From assembly GCA_016715405.1 (NCBI GenBank), contig JADKAE010000010.1:1-60000 (forward strand): a stretch of 60,000 bases of DNA, read 5' to 3'. The stretch comes from Saprospiraceae bacterium (lineage in GTDB: Bacteria; Bacteroidota; Bacteroidia; Chitinophagales; Saprospiraceae). The position numbers and the translations under genes are program-made. A model generated the notes under the pieces. The model did no database searches, had not been told where the DNA came from, and saw only the letters and a list, made by a program, of their open reading frames with translations. Positions 17,367-26,283 of this stretch are shown in pieces. How positions within the stretch are numbered: position 1 is the stretch's first letter; the number at the start of each line of letters is the position of its first letter.

Positions 17367-18477
17367 CTAAATCTGCTTCCACGGCTCCACCGGATGGCGC
17401 TTGGTTACCTCGGCCACCTCAATTTTCCGCAGCAAATTCTTCGGTCGATAATCCGGGCGTTGTTGCAGGCGCAGCAGCACCGATTCGTGGAGCGTAGCCT
17501 CGCTGGGAATAAATCGTGGGCGTCCCAGATTGAAATAAGGTTTTGACTTCCACTGCGACTTGCCGCCTCTTTGGAGGCGCTTCACCCACACCAGTTTGGG
17601 CCAGATTTCGCAGATATACCACCCCGGCGTCAAAGACTCGTTTTGGTCTTGCAGGTGAGGGTCGGGAATATCGTGCACAATATTGCCGGCTTTTTTCACG
17701 TCATCCACCAGCACCCCCTTATCCATGGCCTCCGTGATCATCCACTCCAGGGCGATATTGCTCAGGGCGCTCCGTTCAACTGGATACGATCCTCCCACAT
17801 CCGAATGCGACCCGGCGAACCACACCTGCTTGATATCCTGGGTATCTTCGTATCTGTTGCCCCAGAGATTCTGGCGGAAAAACGCGCGCCGCTCGTCGAT
17901 GGCAATGGCGTGGCGCACAATTGCTACTTCGGGGTTATTCGTGGTGGCTTGCAGCAAAAGAGGGGTGTAAAACCAGCCCACGGAAGTCACCGTATCCCAC
18001 AACCCCAGAAAATATACCGGGCAGGGCCGGCAAAAGATCTTTTTGAAACTGTTTGCAACCTTGCTACCCCCTGTCGTAATATATGCGCATGGCCTCCGAC
18101 ACCAGATTTTCATTGTGATTGTAAAGCAATCCGCAGGTATGCAGTAGTCCGGCTACGGCCCTCACCGTGTATGCGCCCCGGCTGAAGCCGAACAGGTACA
18201 CCCTGTCGCCTTCCTCGTAGCACTGCATCAGAAAGCGGTAGGCGTCCATGATATTGTCGCTCAGTCCATAGCCAAAACTCTGCCCGAGGATATACATCAG
18301 CTTTTTGGTGACCGGGTTAAACGCGTCGTATGTGCTGGGCGTGCCCACGCCGGGGTCGTAATACACGATTTGCCTGGCTTGGTCTTTTGCCAACACCGAA
18401 AACAGCTTCACGACGTTGGAATTTCTTTCTCCAAAATCATTGCTTGTACCGTCGCAGCAGATGATTATGTTTTTCAT
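17367..18477 (-). CDS. DUF2235 alpha/beta hydrolase (frame break)
   Basis: This DUF2235 protein is related to the Tle1 phospholipase-type hydrolases. Starting at ATG 18477 it reads MKNIIICCDGTSNDFGERNSNVV, the family's opening motif, followed by YYDPGVGT and the nucleophile elbow GFSRGAYTVRA. The frame breaks at the five-C run 18067-18071. Removing one base joins IYYDRG to SKVANSFKK and restores LGLWDTVTSVGW and AIAIDERRAFF and WFAGSHSDVGGSY, all DUF2235 blocks. The total is about 369 residues, with a basic C-terminus. No type VI secretion genes are nearby, so a role as a toxic effector is not supported. A housekeeping lipase-like role is only a guess. Confidence 0.8.
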
Positions 18478-18566
18478 GGCACTTATTAGGTTGTTGCGGT
18501 AAATATCGCACAACAAATACTATTCATCAAGTGCGCTGGGATTAATCAGACTTAAGAGAGGGAAAT

Positions 18567-18591
18567 AAAAAAAGGCCACCGATTGGTGGCC
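18567..18591 (-). terminator. terminator after the altered tRNA-Val locus
   Basis: Minus-strand stem GGCCACC / GGTGGCC with a four-base loop, followed by seven T. It is the same as the terminator at 18753-18776, which shows that the tRNA and its terminator were duplicated together. Confidence 0.75.
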
Positions 18592-18592
18592 T

Positions 18593-18698
18593 TGGTGGGC
18601 GCAGAACCTGTCCCGTCCGTAAGGTCGGGAAGGATTCGAACCTCCGACCCTCCCGACCTGTGGGTCGGGATGCGCTAAACCAGCTGAGCTATGCGCCC
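18593..18698 (-). tRNA. tRNA-Val-like locus with two hairpin insertions (probably non-functional)
   Basis: It is identical to the neighbouring tRNA-Val in the acceptor, T loop and most of the D arm, and the CCA end is encoded. Two changes make it 28 bases longer. The 17-base anticodon arm is replaced by a 20-base perfect hairpin (TCCCGACC-CACA-GGTCGGGA). A 25-base block that folds as CCCGTCC-GTAA-GGTCGGG (one mismatch) lies exactly between the T arm and the 3' acceptor strand. The D stem also has one mismatch (GCGC for GAGC). CAC sits in the loop, but U33 is lost. It reads as a tRNA-Val copy altered by mini-palindromes. Assembly error cannot be excluded. Confidence 0.7.
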
Positions 18699-18752
18699 TG
18701 GCTAGAAACCTTGGGGTTTTGGATTACTAAGAGGAATGTGAAAAAAGGAAAT

Positions 18753-18776
18753 AAAAAAGGCCACCGATTGGTGGCC
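18753..18776 (-). terminator. terminator after tRNA-Val
   Basis: Minus-strand stem GGCCACC / GGTGGCC with loop AATC, then six T, starting two bases after the encoded CCA. Confidence 0.8.
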
Positions 18777-18777
18777 T

Positions 18778-18855
18778 TGGTGGGCGCAGAAGGATTCGAA
18801 CCTCCGACCCTCTGCTTGTAAGGCAGATGCTCTAAACCAGCTGAGCTATGCGCCC
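18778..18855 (-). tRNA. tRNA-Val (anticodon UAC)
   Basis: A complete cloverleaf of 75 bases plus encoded CCA. The acceptor GGGCGCA pairs with TGCGCCC and the D arm is GCTC...GAGC. The anticodon stem TCTGC/GCAGA holds loop CTTACAA (anticodon TAC). The T arm is GGAGG-TTCGAAT-CCTTC. It has its own promoter and terminator. Confidence 0.95.
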
Positions 18856-18871
18856 TTTTAATAAAGCGAGG

Positions 18872-18902
18872 CAAAGATATAATTATCAAGCGAACCGTGC
18901 AA
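18872..18902 (-). promoter_or_regulatory. promoter of the tRNA-Val pair
   Basis: On the minus strand TTG (18902-18900), a 20-bp spacer and TATCTTTG (18879-18872), which ends 17 bases before the mature 5' end. This is a full match to the Bacteroidota pattern. Confidence 0.7.
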
Positions 18903-18928
18903 AAAATTTTGACAAAAAAATGTTCGCT

Positions 18929-19104
18929 TCAATAACTCGTCTCATCCATCCTCACCTTCCCCAAAAAGTGCGATACACAAATACCGTGTAAGCAATCACC
19001 AACGGCGCGCCAATAACCGCAAACAATAACATTATACCCAACGATTTTTCAGAAGAGGCGGAGTTGTATATGGTAGGGCTATTTAGCAGGATCGGTTTAT
19101 GCAT
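18929..19104 (-). pseudogene. cydB: cytochrome bd oxidase subunit II, C-terminal remnant
   Basis: About 58 codons match the extreme C-terminus of CydB: PTIYNSASSEKSLGIML, a last transmembrane helix (LLFAVIGAPLVIAYTVFVY) and RTFWGKVRMDETSY before the stop. Adding one base at the CCCC run 18959-18962 is needed to read through RTFWGKV. The other 300 or so residues of CydB, and all of CydA, are missing. The decarboxylase promoter begins about 30 bases away. It is therefore a fragment left by a deletion, or an assembly join. It fills most of the 296-base gap between the tRNA and the decarboxylase. Confidence 0.7.
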
Positions 19105-19136
19105 TAAGCAATGAAGATCACTTTAATCATTGGTTT

Positions 19137-19144
19137 TATCTTTG
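19137..19144 (+). promoter_or_regulatory. -7 element of the PLP decarboxylase gene
   Basis: TATCTTTG fits TAnnTTTG. It is only ten bases before ATG 19155, so the transcript would be nearly leaderless, or translation starts at ATG 19167. Confidence 0.5.
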
Positions 19145-19154
19145 TGTCAAATTG

Positions 19155-20642
19155 ATGATACATTCCATGCTCGACTACCACCGCCTCCTCCAACACGAAG
19201 AAAACCTCGACCCCGCCAACTGGGGCGAGATGCGCAGCCTCAGCCACCAGATGATCGACGACATGATGGATTACCTGCAGCACATAGGTGAAAGACTGGT
19301 GTGGCAGCCCACGCCGGAATCGACTAAACAGATGCTCAAAAGTCCGCTGCCCACTAACCCCGAAGCTCCCGGTGAGGTATACGCGGAGTTCAAAGCGCAT
19401 ATCCTGCCCTATCCCAAAGGCAACATCCACCCCCGCTTTTGGTCGTGGGTGCAGGGCGGCGGCACACCCTTTGCCATGCTGGCCGAATTGCTGGCCGCCG
19501 GCATGAACCCCAACGTGGCTATCGGCGACCACGCCGCAATGTATGTGGAGCAACAGGTGATCGATTGGTGTAAGGCCATGTTGCAATACCCCGCCTCTGC
19601 AAGTGGTATTCTGGTGAGCGGCGGCACACTGGCTAATTTTACCGCGCTCATCGTGGCACGCAATGCCTACGACGCCCGGATAAGGGAAAAAGGGCTGCGG
19701 GCAGTCCCCGGCCAACTGGTATTGTACGCCTCCACGGAAGCGCACGTATGTATGCAAAAGGCCGCCGAAGTAATCGGTTTGGGCCGCGAAGCGGTTCGGC
19801 AGGTGCCGGTGGATGGCGATTTTCGGATGGATGTGGTTCATTTAAAGCAAATGATCGCCGCCGACCGTGCCGCCGGGATGGCGCCGTTCTGCGTAGTGGG
19901 CAACGCCGGCACCGTCAACACCGGCGCTATCGACCCCCTGGCAGATATACTCGCCGTCTGTCGCGAAGAAAAACTGTGGTTCCACGTCGACGGCGCCTTC
20001 GGCGCGCTGGCCAAACTCGTGCCCGAATACCAGGATCGGCTGGCTCCCATCGAGCAGGCCGATAGCGTGGCCTTCGACTTGCACAAGTGGATTTGTATGC
20101 CCTACGAGGTGGGATGCGTGCTGGTAAAAGATGCGGCGTTGCACCGCAGCGCCTTTGCTTCGCAGCCCAACTACCTGCTGAGCCACGAGCGCGGACTGGC
20201 TGCCGGTCCCGATCCTTTCGGCAACTATGGCATGGAGTTGTCGCGGGGCTTCAAGGCGCTCAAAGTATGGATGTCGCTGAAAGAACACGGTGTCGACAAG
20301 TTTGCCCGCCTCGTCCGCCAGAATATCGCCCAGGCATTTTACCTGGCCGAGTTGATCGAAAAAGAGCCCCAACTGGAGCTGATGGCCCCCGTAGCCATGA
20401 ATATCGTGTGCTACCGCTACAATCCGGGCGGCTTGTCAGTGGAAGCCCTCAATGCCCTCAACAAAGAAATCCTCATGTTGCTCCACGAGCGCGGCCTGGC
20501 AGCCCCCTCGTATTCGCTGATCGACGGCCTATATGTGATCAGAATGGCGAATGTGAACCACCGCAGCAGGAAGGAAGATTTTGAGGCCTTGGTTCGGGAT
20601 ACGGTCGAATTAGGCACACAGTTACACTATACAAACACTTAA
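19155..20642 (+). CDS. PLP-dependent group II decarboxylase (aromatic amino acid type)
   Basis: A fold-type I decarboxylase of about 495 residues, related to aromatic-L-amino-acid, tyrosine and glutamate decarboxylases. It has HPRFWSWVQGGGTPFAMLAE near the N-terminus, SGGTLANFTALIVARN in the cofactor pocket and HVDGAFGALAKLVPEY for the ring-stacking region. The Schiff-base lysine lies in SVAFDLHKW at about residue 310. The substrate is not certain from sequence; the family decarboxylates aromatic amino acids to amines. The start may be ATG 19155 or 19167, given the closeness of the -7 element. It stands alone between the cydB remnant and aspS. Confidence 0.85.
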   Translation: MIHSMLDYHRLLQHEENLDPANWGEMRSLSHQMIDDMMDYLQHIGERLVWQPTPESTKQMLKSPLPTNPEAPGEVYAEFKAHILPYPKGNIHPRFWSWVQGGGTPFAMLAELLAAGMNPNVAIGDHAAMYVEQQVIDWCKAMLQYPASASGILVSGGTLANFTALIVARNAYDARIREKGLRAVPGQLVLYASTEAHVCMQKAAEVIGLGREAVRQVPVDGDFRMDVVHLKQMIAADRAAGMAPFCVVGNAGTVNTGAIDPLADILAVCREEKLWFHVDGAFGALAKLVPEYQDRLAPIEQADSVAFDLHKWICMPYEVGCVLVKDAALHRSAFASQPNYLLSHERGLAAGPDPFGNYGMELSRGFKALKVWMSLKEHGVDKFARLVRQNIAQAFYLAELIEKEPQLELMAPVAMNIVCYRYNPGGLSVEALNALNKEILMLLHERGLAAPSYSLIDGLYVIRMANVNHRSRKEDFEALVRDTVELGTQLHYTNT

Positions 20643-20722
20643 AATACCCTCACTCTCACCCTCTCACACTCCCATACTCAAACTTTTTCCTATGCAATCA
20701 CCTGCAAACCGCCGGGATACCG

Positions 20723-20730
20723 TATTTTTG
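20723..20730 (+). promoter_or_regulatory. -7 element of aspS-lgt
   Basis: TATTTTTG fits TAnnTTTG and lies 32 bases before ATG 20762. A C/T-rich word stretch (CTCACACTCCCA type) lies upstream at 20645-20685. Confidence 0.5.
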
Positions 20731-20761
20731 TGGCCTGTTTTAAAACAACCAATCAAACAAC

Positions 20762-22521
20762 ATGTACCGCACACATAATTGTGGAGAATTGCGCATGGCG
20801 CACGTAGGTCATACCGTTACACTGAGTGGCTGGGTTCAGGCCGGCCGCGATTTCGGATCGCTTACTTTCGTCGACCTGCGCGACCGCTATGGCATTACCC
20901 AGCTCGTCTTTAACGCCCTCGACGATGCCGAGTTGTGCGAACGCGCCCGCAAACTGGGCCGGGAATTCGTGATCAGCGCTACCGGCGTAGTTCGCGAACG
21001 CAGCAACAAAAATCCAAACCGCGCTACCGGCGATATCGAAATATTAGTGGGTAGCTTTGATATTCTCAACGCCTCAAAAGTGCCGCCTTTCACCATCGAC
21101 GACGACACCGACGGCGGCGACGACCTGCGCATGAAGTATCGCTATCTCGACCTTCGCCGCAGCCCCGTGCAAAATAATATCATCTTCCGCAGCAAGCTGG
21201 CGCTGGAGGTGCGCAAGTATTTGACCGGGCAGAATTTTGTGGAAATCGAAACGCCCTTCCTCATCAAGAGTACGCCGGAAGGCGCGCGCGACTTTGTAGT
21301 GCCCAGCCGCCTCAACCCCAACCAGTTTTACGCCCTGCCCCAGTCGCCCCAGACCTTCAAGCAAATCCTTATGGTGGCCGGCCTCGACAAGTACTTCCAG
21401 ATTGTAAAGTGCTTCCGCGATGAAGACCTGCGCGCCGACCGGCAGCCGGAGTTTACGCAAATAGACTGCGAGATGGCCTTCGTAACCCAGGAGGAAATCC
21501 TGAATACCTTCGAAGGCCTTACTAAGCATATTTTTAATAATACGCTGGGCATTCAACTGCCCGAATTCCCCCGCATGTCGTACGACGAAGCTTTGCGCCG
21601 CTACGGCTCCGACAAACCCGACCTGCGCTTCGGCATGGAATTCGTGGAACTCAACGACCTGGCCAAGGGCCACAACTTCGTGGTATTCGACAGCGCCGCA
21701 CTGGTGGTGGGTATTTGTGCCACCGGTGCAGCTTCTTATTCGCGTAAGCAAATAGACGAACTCACGGAATACGTAAAACGCCCGCAAATCGGCGCCAAAG
21801 GCCTGGTTTACGTGCGCTACGAAGCTGACGGCAGCGTCAAGTCGTCGATCGACAAGTTCTATACCCCCGACCAGCTCAAGACCTGGCTACAAAAGCCGGC
21901 GCCCAACCCGGCGACCTGCTGCTCATTCTGGCCGGCGAAGAAGAAAAAACGCGCAAGCAACTCAACGAACTGCGCCTGGAGATGGGCCGCCAACTGGGGC
22001 TCATGAAACCCGGCGACTTCAAGCCGCTGTGGGTAGTAGACTTCCCCCTGCTGGAATGGGACGAAGATACCCAGCGCTTCTACGCCATGCACCACCCCTT
22101 TACGTCGCCAAAAAAAGACGACGTAGCCCGCATGCTTACCGGCGATCACCAAACGATGAAAGACCTGCGCGCCGACGCCTACGACCTCGTGATCAACGGC
22201 TCGGAAATCGGCGGCGGCTCGATACGTATCCACAGCCGCGAACTACAGGAGAAAAACTTCAAACTGCTGGGCTTTACGCCCGAAGAAGCAGAGGCGCAAT
22301 TCGGCTTCCTGCTCGGCGCTTTCGAATACGGCGCACCGCCCCACGGCGGCATCGCTTTCGGTTTCGACAGGCTCTGCGCAGTAATGAACGGCCAGTCGTC
22401 GATTCGCGACTTTATCGCGTTTCCCAAAAATAATACGGGCCGCGATATGATGATCGACGCGCCTTCACCCATAGCCCCCGCGCAACTCGACGAGTTGTAC
22501 CTGGCGCTCAAGAAAGTATAA
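20762..22521 (+). CDS. aspS: aspartyl-tRNA synthetase (frame break)
   Basis: It charges tRNA-Asp with aspartate. It has about 586 residues after repair, the normal bacterial length. The N-terminal OB-fold anticodon domain (HNCGELRMAHVGHTVTLSGW) is followed by the class II core. This has motif 2 FRDEDLRADRQPEFTQID, the GAD insertion domain, and motif 3 GGIAFGFDRL near the end. The frame breaks at the AAAA run 21891-21894. One added base gives QKAGAQPGDLLLILAGEEEKT, exactly the expected continuation. As the gene is essential, this is strong evidence that the breaks in this window are sequence errors. lgt starts three bases after the stop. Confidence 0.93.
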
Positions 22522-22524
22522 GCC

Positions 22525-23676
22525 ATGTACCCCGACTTTTCCTATATCTTCCACGATTTGTTCGGCACCGCGCCCGACAACTGGGCATCTATATTCAAAA
22601 CATTCGGGCTGTTGCTCGTATTGGCGATTCTGGCCAGCTCGCGTTTTTTGTTTATCGAACTCAAGCGCAAGGCCGCCGAGGGTGTTTTTCAGCCCACACC
22701 GGTCAACCGGGTATCGAATCAGCTGCCTGGGTGGGGCGACTACCTCTCCAACGCCCTCATGGGGTTTTTCATCGGATTTAAGGGAGTGTACGCCATTGGC
22801 CATTTTAGCGAATTGCAGGCCGACGCGAGCGGGGTATTACTGTCGGCCAAAGGCGAATGGTGGGCCGGAATTTTGGGCGCCCTGGCCCTGGCGGGCTACC
22901 GCTACTGGGAGTCCAGGAAACTGGTGGGCAAACCGCAGGTGACGGAAACCCTAAACCTCTATCCGCACGACCGCATCGGCGATATCACGCTTATCGCAGC
23001 CTTGTCGGGCGTGGTAGGCGCAAAGATCTTCTCCATCCTGGAAGATCCCCCGGCTACCATGACCGAATTGTGGAAAAGCTTGTTTTCGGGCAGCGGCCTT
23101 ACCATTTATGGCGGCCTCATCGGCGGTTTTTTCGGCGTATGGTGGTATTTGCGCCGGCACAAAATTCCATTTATCCATGTCCTCGACGCGGTAGCACCTG
23201 CGCTTATCGTGGGTTATGGCGTGGGGCGGCTGGGCTGCCATTTTGCCGGCGACGGCGACTGGGGCATCGTGGCCGCAGCACAGCCCTCCTGGTGGTTTTT
23301 GCCCGATTGGCTGTGGGCATATGACTATCCCCACAACATCATCAACGAAGGCACCCTGCTGGCCAATTGCGCCTTTGATTATTGCCACTATCTGTCGCCA
23401 CCAGTATACCCTACTCCCCTGTACGAGTCCTTTTTTGCCTTCACCATTGCCGGTATCCTCTGGAGTGTGCGCAAACGGCTGAAAGTGCCGGGCATGTTGT
23501 TTTTCTTGTATCTCGCACTGAATGGCTTTGAGCGCTTTTGGATTGAAAAGATCAGGGTGAATATTCCTTATCACATAGGCGGATTAGAGGCCACCCAGGC
23601 CGAGATTATCGCCGTGCTTTTGTTCGTTATCGGTATTGTAGGAATGATTGTTTTGTGGAGGAGGGGAGAGAGGTGA
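22525..23676 (+). CDS. lgt: prolipoprotein diacylglyceryl transferase
   Basis: This inner-membrane enzyme moves diacylglycerol from phosphatidylglycerol to the lipobox cysteine of prelipoproteins, the first step of lipoprotein maturation. It has 383 residues and about seven to eight membrane helices. The Lgt signature appears as GYGVGRLGCHFAGDGDWG near residue 230, in the form common in Bacteroidota (DGDWG instead of NxE). The C-terminal part has PTPLYESFFAF and NGFERFWIEKIRVN. It lies three bases after aspS, so the two genes form an operon. The stop codon runs into the GATGTGCT word array. Confidence 0.93.
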   Translation: MYPDFSYIFHDLFGTAPDNWASIFKTFGLLLVLAILASSRFLFIELKRKAAEGVFQPTPVNRVSNQLPGWGDYLSNALMGFFIGFKGVYAIGHFSELQADASGVLLSAKGEWWAGILGALALAGYRYWESRKLVGKPQVTETLNLYPHDRIGDITLIAALSGVVGAKIFSILEDPPATMTELWKSLFSGSGLTIYGGLIGGFFGVWWYLRRHKIPFIHVLDAVAPALIVGYGVGRLGCHFAGDGDWGIVAAAQPSWWFLPDWLWAYDYPHNIINEGTLLANCAFDYCHYLSPPVYPTPLYESFFAFTIAGILWSVRKRLKVPGMLFFLYLALNGFERFWIEKIRVNIPYHIGGLEATQAEIIAVLLFVIGIVGMIVLWRRGER

Positions 23677-23750
23677 TGTGCTGATGTGCTGATGCGAACG
23701 AAGTGAGTCCCGTACCGACTGCAAGGAGGTCGGGATGCTGATGTGCTGAT
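23675..23750. repeat. GATGTGCT word array with a mini-palindrome insert
   Basis: Copies of GATGTGCT at 23675-23694 and 23735-23750 are split by about 41 bases. The insert carries GTCCCGTACC...GGTCGGGA, the same GTCGGGA-type hairpin seen in the altered tRNA locus. The array overlaps the lgt stop. Confidence 0.6.
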
Positions 23751-23782
23751 TTACAAAATATTAATATAATAAAAATCATTCG

Positions 23783-24430
23783 TCATTCGTCATTCGGAGT
23801 CCGATAGTCCCCCGCCACCTCCACCAGCTCGTTCATCATCATTGCTGTGGCGCCCCACAGCACTTTGCCCATTACGTTAAAATACGGCACATCGCTGATT
23901 TTGAGCTGATTGCCCAGCAGTACCTCTGTTTTTTGGCGGGTGTCGGGTTGGCAAAAGACAGAAAACGGCACTTCGAGAATACCATTCACCTCTTCAACTT
24001 GTGGAGAAAATTGGGGCGTATAGTCGACATAGCCGACGAATGGATTTACCAGAAAATTGCTAATTGGAATATAGAGCTCCGTGAGCCTGCCTAATACGTT
24101 TACTTTGGTATGGTCAACGCCGACCTCCTCGTGTGCTTCGCGCAGGGCCGTTTGCTGGAGGTGGCCGTCGCCTTCTTCAAATTTCCCTCCGGGAAAACTG
24201 ATCTGCCCGCCGTGGCGATCTTTGGCATGGCTTGCCATTTTTCGCTCGATAAACACGATGTGCCAATCTTCATTTTTTGGATAAAAAAGAGCCAGCACGC
24301 CGGCAAGTCTGGCATCGGGTGGTGCAAGGGGCAGATAGCGGCGGTCGAGATGCGCCATCCGGAATTGCGCCTCGCGGCCCGGCAAAGGCTGGGTTAGACG
24401 CTCCTGCAAATGATTGATGAAGGTATCCAT
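23783..24430 (-). CDS. Nudix hydrolase, CoA pyrophosphatase-like
   Basis: The protein has 215 residues. The Nudix box is complete: GGKFEEGD, then REAHEEVG, with the right spacing. The upstream segment KDRHGGQISFPGGK is the UPF0035 motif that marks CoA- or acyl-CoA-cleaving members (NudL/YeaB). Such enzymes split CoA into phosphopantetheine and 3',5'-ADP. It lies downstream of hemD on the same strand, with a 51-base gap made of a CCGAAATC word array, so co-transcription is possible. The substrate is inferred from the family. Confidence 0.85.
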   Translation of the reverse strand: MDTFINHLQERLTQPLPGREAQFRMAHLDRRYLPLAPPDARLAGVLALFYPKNEDWHIVFIERKMASHAKDRHGGQISFPGGKFEEGDGHLQQTALREAHEEVGVDHTKVNVLGRLTELYIPISNFLVNPFVGYVDYTPQFSPQVEEVNGILEVPFSVFCQPDTRQKTEVLLGNQLKISDVPYFNVMGKVLWGATAMMMNELVEVAGDYRTPNDE

Positions 24431-24431
24431 A

Positions 24432-24482
24432 GTTGAATTGCGGATTGCGGATTGTTTCTATGATAAATCCGAAATCCGAAAT
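24432..24482. repeat. tandem-word hairpin, TTGCGGA / TCCGAAA
   Basis: GCGGATTGCGGATT is followed after a short loop by AAATCCGAAATCCGAAATC. It lies between hemD and the Nudix gene and uses the same word family as 16288-16365. Confidence 0.6.
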
Positions 24483-25261
24483 CACTCCTTATTCGACTTC
24501 TGCAAATACAGCTCCATGGCCATTTGCATAGAAGGAGCATCGGGAATGGGGGCCTTAACGTTAATGGTAAGTCCGTGATCTTCTACAGCTTTGCACGTAG
24601 TATTGCCGAACACCGCGATGCGGGTATCATTTTGCTTAAAATCGGGAAAGTTGTCGAAAAGCGACTGAATACCCTGCGGGCTGAAAAACACCAGCATATC
24701 GTAAGTCACATCGCTTAGATCAGAAAGGTCGCTGCTCACCGTACGGAACATCAGTGCTTCCTGCCAGTTGAAGGTATTCTCATCGAGGTATTGAGAAACC
24801 TCTATAGCGCCCAGGTTAGAACAGGGCAGCAGAATTTTTTCGTTATTCTTGTGTTTTTTGAGCGCAGGCGCCAGGTCTTCGATGCTGCGAGTGCCTGCAA
24901 AAACTTTGCGTTTGCGATACACTATGAACTTCTGCAAATAATTGGCGATAGTTTCTGTAAGACAGAAGTACTTGGTATCCTGCGACATACGAATGCGCAT
25001 CTCTTCGCAGAGGCGAAAGAAATGGTCAATCGAATTTTTGCTGGTAAATAGGACAGCCGTATATTCGTCGGGGCGAATGCGCTGTTTGCGAAACTCCTTG
25101 GCAGAAACGCCTTCTACGTGGATAAAGGGTCGCCAGTCTATCTGCAGGCCATATTTCTTTTCAAGCTCGTAGTAAGGGGATCTTTCGGGTTTGGGTTGCG
25201 AAATCAGGATAGTTTTCACCTTTTTAAAGGTCTCCGTCTGCGCTATACCATTCACTGTCAT
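24482..25261 (-). CDS. hemD: uroporphyrinogen-III synthase family protein
   Basis: It closes hydroxymethylbilane to uroporphyrinogen III in heme and B12 synthesis. The 259 residues fit the HemD family: LISQPKPERSPYYELEKKYGL at the start, then PDEYTAVLFTSKNSIDHFF, ILLPCSNLGAIEV and YDMLVFFSPQGIQSLFDNF, then IAVFGNTTCKAVEDHGL. These are the family's paired alpha/beta blocks. It lies 26 bases downstream of the DUF4271 membrane protein on the same strand, a neighbour pair I have seen repeatedly in Bacteroidota. No other heme gene is in the window. Confidence 0.85.
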   Translation of the reverse strand: MTVNGIAQTETFKKVKTILISQPKPERSPYYELEKKYGLQIDWRPFIHVEGVSAKEFRKQRIRPDEYTAVLFTSKNSIDHFFRLCEEMRIRMSQDTKYFCLTETIANYLQKFIVYRKRKVFAGTRSIEDLAPALKKHKNNEKILLPCSNLGAIEVSQYLDENTFNWQEALMFRTVSSDLSDLSDVTYDMLVFFSPQGIQSLFDNFPDFKQNDTRIAVFGNTTCKAVEDHGLTINVKAPIPDAPSMQMAMELYLQKSNKE

Positions 25262-25287
25262 TCAAGTAAAGTTTATATTAACCCGTC

Positions 25288-26190
25288 TTAAATGTAATCC
25301 TGCACCATCGTGATCAACCTGATCAATACCATAACGGGCGCTATTTCAATGGCGCAAATATACAACAAAAAGTGGAATTTATAATAGATTAAGAATTTAT
25401 TGGCAATTGAGAGCGCTCTGAACGCTCGTAACAAATAAATTACACCCGTCACGCAAAATGAAATATAAATAAAGATATCGGCGCCATTGGGCACATAAGC
25501 GATGGCGAGATTGAGAGGCGTGAGTAATAGCCCCAATACGATGGCGAAAATCATGATTGCAAAACTATACATGCTTGTCTCCTTCGAAATGGGGTACATA
25601 GCCCCCAATATGGCCAATATCAGGTGCTTGAGCATAAAGGCTGCGGCAACAGCGGCAATACATAAAAGAAGCGTGACCCAGTAACCGTAGTAGTAGGGAA
25701 CCTGGTAATGCCGCAACAGCAGAAAGAGGAATAAGCCCCCGTTGTAAAAAAACAAGGTATAGGCCGTTAGGAAGGGCGTCAACAAGCCGCCGGTGCGCTC
25801 CCGGTATACCTGGTTGAGCATATTTTCGCTATAAATAGCCCGCCCGGATTTTTGGAAAATACTGCGCATCAGCGTGACAAGCAGGGTAAGATAAAGCAGC
25901 CCGATAATTTCTGCTGTAAATACAAAGCCATTGTCCTTGCCGAGCTTTTTGGGCACCCATCGTTCCCGCTCGGCTTGGGCGGCAGCCGCCTTTGCTTTTG
26001 CCCTGGGTCGATCTATGGTTGGCGCGATGAGGTCAAAAGGATTCTCTCCGGCCACAGCGGAAGGTGCGGCTTGTGGGGTAGCAGAAGCCCCCAGCCGATG
26101 CGTGAGCTCAAATGGATTGTCGCTGGTCTGTGCCCTGACAGGCAATAACGACAACAAAAGCAAGCCGTAAAAGAGTAGTGTCTTTTTCAA
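25288..26190 (-). CDS. DUF4271 membrane protein
   Basis: The protein has about 300 residues. A signal-like first helix (KKTLLFYGLLLLSLLPVRAQ) is followed by DNPFELTHR and NPFDLIAP, short motifs common near the N-terminus of this family, and then six or seven membrane helices. The start is set at TTG 26190, since TATTTTTG at 26217-26210 would start the transcript near 26205; an in-frame ATG at 26262 lies upstream of that promoter and would add a non-signal-like leader. The function is unknown. Its constant position next to hemD suggests a link to heme or envelope, but that is inference. Confidence 0.75.
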   Translation of the reverse strand: MKKTLLFYGLLLLSLLPVRAQTSDNPFELTHRLGASATPQAAPSAVAGENPFDLIAPTIDRPRAKAKAAAAQAERERWVPKKLGKDNGFVFTAEIIGLLYLTLLVTLMRSIFQKSGRAIYSENMLNQVYRERTGGLLTPFLTAYTLFFYNGGLFLFLLLRHYQVPYYYGYWVTLLLCIAAVAAAFMLKHLILAILGAMYPISKETSMYSFAIMIFAIVLGLLLTPLNLAIAYVPNGADIFIYISFCVTGVIYLLRAFRALSIANKFLIYYKFHFLLYICAIEIAPVMVLIRLITMVQDYI

Positions 26191-26209
26191 AGAAGCCCAG
26201 TTTGCAACG

Positions 26210-26217
26210 CAAAAATA
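26210..26217 (-). promoter_or_regulatory. -7 element of DUF4271-hemD
   Basis: Minus-strand TATTTTTG, 19 bases before the TTG start at 26190. It decides the start choice for that gene. Confidence 0.5.
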
Positions 26218-26283
26218 AGATTTTTTTGTTAATACCTTGTTAATCCGTCTTTTGGCGCTCATTTAAGAATTAATTTGCGTGAT

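Noticed and set aside
26191..26262. ATG 26262 as the start of DUF4271
   Set aside because: It lies upstream of the TATTTTTG element and would add a basic leader before the signal-like helix. TTG 26190 fits better.
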